Below are positions 7,406-12,297 of a stretch of 12,297 nucleotides of DNA, piece after piece (the stretch's first letter is position 1; every line of letters begins with the position of its first letter). This stretch comes from Bacillota bacterium (GTDB lineage: Bacteria; Bacillota; Desulfitobacteriia; Desulfitobacteriales; Desulfitobacteriaceae). The notes beneath the pieces were generated by a model, which had not been told where the DNA came from, ran no database searches, and saw only the letters and a program-made list of their open reading frames with translations. Where the stretch lies: the NCBI GenBank assembly GCA_021849995.1, contig JAJZSC010000037.1, forward strand, positions 472-12,768. The letters run 5' to 3'. Position numbers and translations under genes: made by a program.

Positions 7406-8038
7406 CTAGCTAAATAACTTAGTCGCCATTTCTTTAGCGGCCATTGCATCGGCACAATAGCCATCTGCGCCGATTTGGTCTGCAAAGCTTTTATTAACAG
7501 GTGCGCCGCCGACAAGTATTTTGACTTGATCTCTTAATCCTTCTTCGTTAATTAGATCAATTGTCTCCTTCATATTTAACATCGTAGTAGTTAAAAGAGC
7601 TGACATACCAACTATTTTTGCATCGTGCTCTTTAATTGCAGCTACAAATTTAGCCGGTGCTACGTCTACTCCGAGATCTACTACATTAAATCCGCCACTT
7701 TCTAAGATCATAACTACGAGATTTTTTCCAATATCGTGGAGATCCCCGGCTACTGTCCCAATTATGATAGTTTTGGCAACAGATAAATCTTTGTCTGTAA
7801 TAAGTGGTTTAACTATCTTCATTCCCTCAGATAAAGCCTTCGCAGACATCATTACTTCAGGCACGAACATTTCCCCAGCCTTAAATTTCGGGGAAACGAT
7901 ATCCATACCAGCAAGCAGTCCCTGAGAAATAATATCCATTGGGTCATCACCACTGTCTACAAATCTTTGTGTAAGATCTTTTACACTAACTGCATTGCCA
8001 CGAAAAACTGCTTCGGCCAACTTTGCAAAATCACTCAT
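7406..8038 (-). CDS. mttC: Methylamine/betaine corrinoid protein (MttC/MtgC-like)
   Basis: A 210-residue B12-binding methyl carrier of the MtaC/MtmC/MttC family. The N-terminal half is the helical cap domain. The C-terminal Rossmann-like domain carries the cobalamin signature GDLHDIG (98-104, with His101 the lower axial ligand), SALLT (146-150) and VGGAP (176-180). It accepts methyl groups from the MttB-type enzymes and donates them to the MtgA-like enzyme. I chose ATG at 8038, about 10 bases after GGAGG; the in-frame TTG at 8044 sits too close to that site. First gene of the operon, with a leader of about 170 bases from the predicted sigma-54 start. It ends in TAG; reading through would add pyrrolysine plus four residues before TAA. 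Reductive activation would need a RamA-type protein, which is not in this window. Confidence 0.9.
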   Translation of the reverse strand: MSDFAKLAEAVFRGNAVSVKDLTQRFVDSGDDPMDIISQGLLAGMDIVSPKFKAGEMFVPEVMMSAKALSEGMKIVKPLITDKDLSVAKTIIIGTVAGDLHDIGKNLVVMILESGGFNVVDLGVDVAPAKFVAAIKEHDAKIVGMSALLTTTMLNMKETIDLINEEGLRDQVKILVGGAPVNKSFADQIGADGYCADAMAAKEMATKLFS

Positions 8039-8215
8039 TGCCAAAAACCCTCCTTTAGAGTTTATACTTAACTTAAATTTACAATTTTCGACTCAGATTC
8101 TTCATCTACCAGTGAATCTAATCTATGAATAAGCAAAGGATATTACCGTGAATAACACCCCCTAAGAAAAGTCAAATCAAATTGAAAGTCTGCTACATAT
8201 GTCTTGATTAAATAT

Positions 8216-8234
8216 ATTGCAATTTAAGTGCCAA
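8216..8234 (-). promoter_or_regulatory. Sigma-54 (-24/-12) promoter of the methyltransferase operon
   Basis: On the minus strand the sequence is TTGGCACTTAAATTGCAAT. GG and GC are separated by exactly 10 bases, and it matches the consensus TGGCACG-N4-TTGCW at nearly every position. Transcription would start near 8207. It points at mttC, and the adjacent gene encodes a sigma-54 activator. Confidence 0.88.
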
Positions 8235-8314
8235 CAAGTTTTTTGGGTTAAAAAATATATTTAAAGCCACTTATAAAGGTTTCTGTGCTTGTTCTTATAT
8301 GGTCTAATCCGGAA

Positions 8315-8364
8315 TAAGTCATAATTAAAGACTTAGCGTAAGTCACAATAACTTATACTAAGTC
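8315..8364 (-). promoter_or_regulatory. Palindromic activator-binding sites (GACTTA-N3-TAAGTC)
   Basis: A perfect inverted repeat GACTTA-GCG-TAAGTC at 8330-8344 and a near-perfect one (AACTTA-TAC-TAAGTC) at 8350-8364 have centres 20 bp apart, two helical turns. A further half site TAAGTC is at 8315-8320. They lie about 80-130 bp upstream of the -24 element, the usual place for sigma-54 activator sites. The first palindrome, read on the minus strand, is followed by TTTAATT and could also act as a weak terminator for the regulator transcript. Confidence 0.65.
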
Positions 8365-8380
8365 TAATTGATTCAGGCTA

Positions 8381-8521
8381 CTAAAATAAAACCTTTTGCA
8401 TATATGCCTTCAAATCCTTATCAAGTTCTGAGTCAATCATGGATTCAGGGGCGCTTTTTAGAATCTCCTTAAATTTTTTGTTTGCTCTTACTACCACATC
8501 CTCAGACCCAGCATCTTGCCA
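8381..8521 (-). pseudogene. C-terminal remnant of a third MttB-family gene
   Basis: Reading the minus strand from 8521 gives 46 codons, starting WQDAGSEDVVV and ending KVLF before TAG (8383-8381), with a second TAG directly after. It aligns without gaps to residues 428-470 of the MttB-family protein at 6520-5093 (WQQAGSEDILI onward), with 27 of 43 residues identical by hand count. There is no start codon with a ribosome site, and homology stops abruptly at the regulator's stop codon, 1 bp away. The rest of the gene is missing. The match is to the non-pyrrolysine type, not to MttB. It is best read as debris of a deletion or rearrangement between paralogous methyltransferase genes. Confidence 0.85.
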
Positions 8522-8522
8522 T

Positions 8523-9935
8523 TCAATTTGCTTTTGGTTGGTCTAAATACTTACGAATTATTCTTGCAACTTTGCTCTGACTGATTTTCAGAGCATTTGC
8601 CACCTTATAGGAACTTTTCAATTCTTTATACAACTGAATTACTAACTCTTTCTCTGTCTCCTTTAAGGAGTTTCCCCACGGCAGTATTCTTTTGCTAAGC
8701 TTATGGACGTTTGATTGATTACTTTGGTTCTCTAGGATTTTTCTAGGCAAATGTTCAGCCAAGATAAATGTTTCAGATATTGTAACTACTAAGCGTTCGA
8801 CTAGATGTTCCATTTCCCTTATATTGCCTGGCCATGCATAGTCAACTAAGATATCTAAACACTTATTATCAAACTGATGGAAGGTTTCGTGTTTTAAATT
8901 GTACTTATTTAAGAAATACCCTAGTAATGGAATAATATCATCCTGGATTTCTCTCAAAGGAGGAATTTCAATTTCAATTACGTTTAACCGATAATAAAGA
9001 TCCTCTCGGAACTTTTTTTCTTTGACTAACTTTGTTAAATTTCGATTTGTAGCTGCAATTATTTTAATATCAATTTGTTTGTGTTCTTTAGCGCCAACCG
9101 GGATAAACCTTCGTTCTTGAATAAGCTCCAACAACTTAGCTTGAATTCCTAAAGAAATCTCTCCAATCTCATCTAAAAATAAAGTTCCACCCTTAGCTAG
9201 TTCAACTAGGCCGACCTTTCCACATTTATCCGCTCCGGTAAAAGCGCCACGACAGTAACCAAATAATTCTGATTCTAATAATTGCTCCGGAATAGTAGCA
9301 CAGTTAAGGCTTATAAAAGGACCATTTTTTCGTTTGCCATTTTTATGTAGATTTTTGGCTAAAAAAGTTTTTCCTGTTCCGGATTCCCCAAGGATAAGAA
9401 TTGTAGAATCTACAGAGGCCACCCTCTCCGCTAGCTCTAAACATGACTTCATTCTTTTACTACAAAATCTATAACTTTCGAAAGTGTTAGGGTCTTTTTC
9501 CTTGAGTTTTTTAACTTGATTTTTATATCGTTTTACTAAGTTCTTTGTTTCTTCTAAATTCCGTTTTAACTCTTGGATCTCCGTTATGTCACGACTATTC
9601 ATTACAATAAAGTCTATTTCACCATCAACTGTAAGCACAGGAGTCGCTGTAACAACAAGTTTTCTGCCGGAATTTGTTTCCTGCTCGAGTGTAATTCTTT
9701 GTTTTTCACGAAAAACGACAGGAAGAATTACCGGAGAGTAATATCCTTCCTTTACAAGATGATATACTGATTTGCCTATCACCGAAGATGGCTTTAATCC
9801 ATAATGCCTTTCAGAAGCTTCATTAACATAAATTACTATTCCTTGGCTGTTTACTACAAATATTTCATCAAAGGAGTTGTCTAAGATCTTTTTCAAATCA
9901 TCCCAGCTTAATTTATTAGGGGATATATCATCCAA
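8523..9935 (-). CDS. Sigma-54-dependent transcriptional activator (PAS, AAA+, Fis-type HTH)
   Basis: A 470-residue enhancer-binding protein from the start chosen here. A PAS sensor domain covers about residues 10-125 (ILDNSFDEIFVVNSQGIVIYVNEASE onward), followed by a coiled-coil linker. The AAA+ domain has Walker A GESGTGKT at 183-190, the sigma-54-contacting GAFTGA loop at 230-235, Walker B LFLDEIG around 252-258 and the arginine-finger region FREDLYYRLNV. The C-terminal helix-turn-helix is near SYKVANALKISQSKVARIIRKY. There is no receiver domain, so a ligand sensed by PAS is more likely than phosphorylation. The TTG at 9935 follows AAAGGGG at 8 bases. A longer frame from TTG at 10022 (499 residues) is possible but has a weaker site and adds a hydrophobic-basic stretch unlike the family. 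It sits between the two sigma-54 promoters it probably controls. Confidence 0.88.
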   Translation of the reverse strand: MDDISPNKLSWDDLKKILDNSFDEIFVVNSQGIVIYVNEASERHYGLKPSSVIGKSVYHLVKEGYYSPVILPVVFREKQRITLEQETNSGRKLVVTATPVLTVDGEIDFIVMNSRDITEIQELKRNLEETKNLVKRYKNQVKKLKEKDPNTFESYRFCSKRMKSCLELAERVASVDSTILILGESGTGKTFLAKNLHKNGKRKNGPFISLNCATIPEQLLESELFGYCRGAFTGADKCGKVGLVELAKGGTLFLDEIGEISLGIQAKLLELIQERRFIPVGAKEHKQIDIKIIAATNRNLTKLVKEKKFREDLYYRLNVIEIEIPPLREIQDDIIPLLGYFLNKYNLKHETFHQFDNKCLDILVDYAWPGNIREMEHLVERLVVTISETFILAEHLPRKILENQSNQSNVHKLSKRILPWGNSLKETEKELVIQLYKELKSSYKVANALKISQSKVARIIRKYLDQPKAN

Positions 9936-10109
9936 GCAAAACGCCCCTTTCAAGCGAAAGTCTAGTATTGAAAGAAAAATCTTTAGGCATGTAAGTGAGT
10001 GTAACTTAATTTTAAACGCCAATTTTTCCCTTTAAATGGCAATATAATTAATATTCTACATCTCTCTTTTATACTCCTTCCTTACATTTATGAATATTGT
10101 GATTATTCT

Positions 10110-10138
10110 AATATAAAACATCGTACAGATACAGTAAA
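10110..10138 (-). promoter_or_regulatory. Candidate housekeeping promoter of the regulator gene
   Basis: On the minus strand, TTTACT (10138-10133) and TATATT (10115-10110) are 17 bases apart, resembling sigma-A -35 and -10 boxes. Transcription would begin near 10103. The activator sites for the divergent transporter promoter lie just upstream (10141-10186), so activator binding could also affect this promoter. Confidence 0.45.
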
Positions 10139-10140
10139 AT

Positions 10141-10186
10141 TAAGTAATAACGACTTTTATTTAAGTCTGGAAGACTTATCTAAGTA
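10141..10186 (+). promoter_or_regulatory. Cluster of GACTTA/TAAGTC hexamers upstream of the BCCT promoter
   Basis: Five copies or near copies of the hexamer lie within 46 bp: TAAGTA 10141, GACTTT 10152, TAAGTC 10162, GACTTA 10173 and TAAGTA 10181. TAAGTC-TGGAA-GACTTA forms an exact inverted repeat. The hexamers are the same as those at 8315-8364. They lie 46-90 bp upstream of the -24 element. Half-site spacing differs from the GACTTA-N3-TAAGTC form of the operon sites. Confidence 0.6.
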
Positions 10187-10229
10187 TATAGTTTATCTTT
10201 TTATTATGATAAATCGTGATAGACAGACG

Positions 10230-10247
10230 TTGGTATAAAATTTGCAA
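10230..10247 (+). promoter_or_regulatory. Sigma-54 (-24/-12) promoter of the BCCT transporter gene
   Basis: TTGGTATAAAATTTGCAA has GG (10232-10233) and GC (10244-10245) with the required 10 bases between them, and TTTGCA at -12. The -24 half is TTGGTA instead of TGGCAC. Transcription would start near 10257, leaving a leader of roughly 240 bases before the transporter ATG. Confidence 0.8.
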
Positions 10248-10307
10248 TAACTTGTTAGTGGATTTGATTACACAAACTTAACTATTAGATTGAACGGAGG
10301 TGAAATC

Positions 10308-10412
10308 ATGCATAGTAATAGGAAAGCAATGTTTAGTATCACCTGGTATCAGCATTAGAAGCTGCCAGGACAAAAAAGGATAGGCAATGGTATTAAACGA
10401 CTTTCCTTGTGA
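10308..10412 (+). CDS. Possible leader mini-ORF with internal amber codon
   Basis: ATG at 10308 follows a near-perfect ribosome site (ACGGAGGTGA, 10294-10303; 7 bases after GGAGG). It reads 16 codons (MHSNRKAMFSITWYQH) to TAG at 10356-10358, then 17 more sense codons (KLPGQKRIGNGIKRLSL) to TGA at 10410-10412. The TAG lies in the loop of a hairpin: CCTGG/CCAGG and CAGC/GCTG pair around ATTAGAA (10342-10370). GGAAAG (10321-10326) could also pair with CTTTCC (10401-10406). It lies in the sigma-54 transcript leader, 80 bases before the transporter. I do not recognise the peptide. It may be an ordinary 16-residue leader peptide, an amber-sensitive regulatory ORF, or noise. Coordinates given are for the read-through version. 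Confidence 0.35.
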
Positions 10413-10495
10413 GTATTAAACTTAGAGCTTTTGACTCAGTGGAGTGGCTCGCTTCCAAGTATTCTCGAATCAAATAATTAGCAAGGGGGAGAAAT

Positions 10496-12118
10496 ATGGA
10501 AGAATCAAAAAAACAACAGCCTGGATATGCAAAAATAAATTTAGGTGTCTTCTGGGGTAGTGCAATTGTATGCTTATTATTCTATTTACCCATGGTGATT
10601 TTTCAAAAACAAGCACAAGCCATAATCGACAAGCTGATGTTTGTTATTACTCACAGTACGGACTGGTTATGGGAAATTGTAGTTTTTGGAGCACTAATTT
10701 TTTCGATGTGGTTAGCACTTGGTCCATATGGCAGGGTAAAATTAGGAGCTCCTGATGACAAACCGGAGTTTAAAACCTTTACTTGGATAGCCATGATGTT
10801 TTGTGGGGGTTCCGGTGCCGGCCTTGTATACTGGGCATTTATTGAACCGATTTTTTACCTGCAGGCACCGCCGTTTTGGATGCAACCCTTCTCAGCTCAA
10901 GCTGCGCAGTGGTCACTTTCCTATGGAATATTCCACTGGGGTTTTAGTGCGTGGGCAACTTTCGCCGTACCGGCTGTTGCATTTTCCTATATGTTTTACG
11001 TTAGAAAAAAACCATACCTGTATCCTAGTTATGCCTGTCGCGGAGTTTTAGGAAATTTAGTAGATGGATGGGTCGGTAGAGTAATTGATGCAGTCGTAAT
11101 CATTGGCATGGTAGGAGGTATGGCAACCTCGCTAGGCTTTGTTATTCCAATGTTATCGAAGTTAACAGGTGACTATTTTGGCTTGGCTGATACAATTTTA
11201 TTAAAAGTCATAGTTGCTGTCCTATTTTCCTGCATCTACGGTTACAGTTGCTACAAAGGTCTGTATTCAGGAATTGCCAAATTGGCTGATTATAATATGT
11301 ATCTAACTTTTGTGTTATTGGGGTTTGTATTACTTGCAGGGCCGACTTTCTTCATGTTTTCTTTATTCTTTGATAATGTCGGAATGTTGCTCCAAAATTT
11401 CATTCGTATGAGTTTGTATACCGATCCAATCACGAAATCAGGTTTCCCACAGGATTGGACGGTTTTCTATTGGGCTTGGTGGCTTGCTTGGGCTATCTAC
11501 GTTGCCCTTTTTGCCACGCGAATTTCCAAGGGACGTACTATCAGAGAGCTAGTCTTTAATATGGTATTCTCTGCAACGGCTGGATGTGCTCTAATGTATC
11601 TGGTCTTTGGAGGATATAATGTGGATCAGTTGCTAAATAAAGGTGTGGATCTTGCCAAAATATTAAAAGAATCCGGCGGTCCGGCAGTTATATCTCAGGT
11701 TCTCAGCTCATTGCCTTTTGGCGCTATAGTAGTACCGTTCTTTATTATAGTAATGGCGATTTCCCAGGCAACCGGTGTCGATGCTGCATCTTATACTATG
11801 GCAAATATGAGCTGTGTTGAGATACGTGAAGGACAGGAACCTCCTAAGTGGTCCAGAATTTTCTGGTCGTTTATAATTTTCTTTGCTACAGTTGGATTGC
11901 TTTTGGTAGGTGGAATGAAGGTAGTACAGTTATCATCAGTCTTAACAAGTGTACCGGTTCTCTTCCTCCTTGTCATTCTGGCTATTTCCACGCTAAAATG
12001 GTTGAAGGAAGATTTCGGAAACAAAATCGAATCTAAAATATTAACTATAGATTATCAAGATTTCGAGAAAAGTGAACCTGTAATTGTAAAAGACGTTACA
12101 AATACTTCAAATGTATAG
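10496..12118 (+). CDS. BCCT-family transporter for quaternary amines (betaine/carnitine/choline)
   Basis: A 540-residue inner-membrane protein with about twelve hydrophobic segments, the usual BCCT size. The glycine-rich TM3 segment reads GGSGAGLVYWAFIEP (104-118). The TM8 signature is WTVFYWAWWLAWAIYVALF (from residue 321), with aromatic-box tryptophans 328, 329 and 332, followed by RISKGRTIREL. The segment SQATGVDAASYTMA corresponds to the TM10 sodium-site region, where BetP-type symporters typically have TSADS. The changed residues recall CaiT-like members and leave open whether it is a sodium symporter or an exchanger. The ATG follows GGGGGAG. Its sigma-54 promoter and shared hexamers tie it to the methyltransferase operon, so uptake of the methylated substrate is the likely role. 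Trimethylamine itself is not a known BCCT substrate. The stop is TAG followed at once by TAA. Confidence 0.9.
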   Translation: MEESKKQQPGYAKINLGVFWGSAIVCLLFYLPMVIFQKQAQAIIDKLMFVITHSTDWLWEIVVFGALIFSMWLALGPYGRVKLGAPDDKPEFKTFTWIAMMFCGGSGAGLVYWAFIEPIFYLQAPPFWMQPFSAQAAQWSLSYGIFHWGFSAWATFAVPAVAFSYMFYVRKKPYLYPSYACRGVLGNLVDGWVGRVIDAVVIIGMVGGMATSLGFVIPMLSKLTGDYFGLADTILLKVIVAVLFSCIYGYSCYKGLYSGIAKLADYNMYLTFVLLGFVLLAGPTFFMFSLFFDNVGMLLQNFIRMSLYTDPITKSGFPQDWTVFYWAWWLAWAIYVALFATRISKGRTIRELVFNMVFSATAGCALMYLVFGGYNVDQLLNKGVDLAKILKESGGPAVISQVLSSLPFGAIVVPFFIIVMAISQATGVDAASYTMANMSCVEIREGQEPPKWSRIFWSFIIFFATVGLLLVGGMKVVQLSSVLTSVPVLFLLVILAISTLKWLKEDFGNKIESKILTIDYQDFEKSEPVIVKDVTNTSNV

Positions 12119-12183
12119 TAAAATCTATAAACGCTAGTCTTTATTGGCTAAAACTAAGCACATATTAAATCAGAGTTAGAAGA

Positions 12184-12231
12184 CAGGTGATGGTGAACCT
12201 GGAAAAGCGTTCACATCACCTGCTTTTTCTT
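12184..12231 (+). terminator. Intrinsic terminator of the BCCT gene
   Basis: CAGGTGAT-g-GTGAAC (12184-12198) pairs with GTTCAC-ATCACCTG (12209-12222), a 14-bp stem with one bulged G and a 10-base loop, followed by CTTTTTCTT. It starts 66 bases after the stop codon. Nothing further is recognisable to the right edge. Confidence 0.9.
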
Positions 12232-12297
12232 AGCGTGAGTATCATCGGTAACAAGGATGTCAGATCTTCATCACCATATCATCACTCATGGTAAACC

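Noticed and set aside
8045..8207. A riboswitch (for example cobalamin) or small ORF in the mttC leader
   Set aside because: I found no B12-box-like sequence or strong stem-loop set; a GTG-started 11-codon frame ending in TAG exists but its GGGG is too close to the start.
10035..10064. ATG followed directly by TAG on the minus strand, downstream of AAGGAAGGAG, as a further amber mini-ORF before the regulator
   Set aside because: The start is about 12 bases from the SD and the frame ends after only a few codons; two-codon patterns of this kind are expected by chance in AT-rich DNA (another ATG-TAG occurs near 8194-8199).
10413..10495. A tRNA gene (including pylT) upstream of the transporter
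   Set aside because: No acceptor stem pairing, no CTA anticodon arm and no proper T-arm GGTTCGAATCC-type sequence. I saw no tRNA elsewhere in the window.
1..12297. CRISPR arrays, insertion sequences or phage genes
   Set aside because: No regularly spaced identical repeats, no transposase-like frames and no terminal inverted repeats flanking a gene were seen.

Overview
The window looks like a chromosomal piece of an anaerobic, AT-rich Firmicute of the Desulfosporosinus/Desulfitobacterium type (Clostridia, Peptococcaceae sensu lato). This is inferred from gene content: a trimethylamine methyltransferase read through an in-frame amber codon, a corrinoid protein, a methyl-tetrahydrofolate methyltransferase and a sigma-54 activator. 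I cannot name the species.

Layout. Positions 1-500 hold a terminator-like hairpin, imperfect repeats and one possible short ORF. Positions 502-3397 (+) hold a HelD-type helicase gene and a short chromate-transporter (ChrA) gene, 4 bp apart and closed by a strong terminator overlapping the chrA end. Converging on them from the right is a four-gene minus-strand operon: corrinoid protein (mttC-like, 8038-7406), methyltransferase (mtgA-like, 7391-6591), a non-pyrrolysine MttB-family methyltransferase (6520-5093), and a true pyrrolysine MttB (4970-3498) with a UAG codon at 3989-3987. Upstream are a consensus -24/-12 promoter (8216-8234), GACTTA/TAAGTC palindromes, a 46-codon remnant of another MttB-family gene (8521-8381) and a PAS/AAA+/HTH sigma-54 activator (9935-8523). 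On the plus strand, a second -24/-12 promoter (10230-10247), preceded by the same hexamers, drives a BCCT-family quaternary-amine transporter gene (10496-12118), which ends in an intrinsic terminator.

How it works together (inference from known families). The BCCT protein imports a quaternary amine such as a betaine or carnitine. The MttB-family protein(s) demethylate quaternary amines and trimethylamine onto the Co(I) corrinoid protein. The MtgA-like enzyme moves the methyl group to tetrahydrofolate, feeding the methyl branch of the Wood-Ljungdahl pathway. The activator probably senses a substrate through its PAS domain and switches on both promoters. Missing from the window, and needed elsewhere in the genome, are pylT/pylS/pylBCD for pyrrolysine, a RamA-type corrinoid activator and possibly a trimethylamine permease.

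Most unusual points: the internal amber codon in mttB; an SD-preceded mini-ORF in the transporter leader whose amber codon sits in a hairpin loop; amber as the ordinary stop of three other genes of the same regulon; and the decayed third MttB-family copy beside the regulator.
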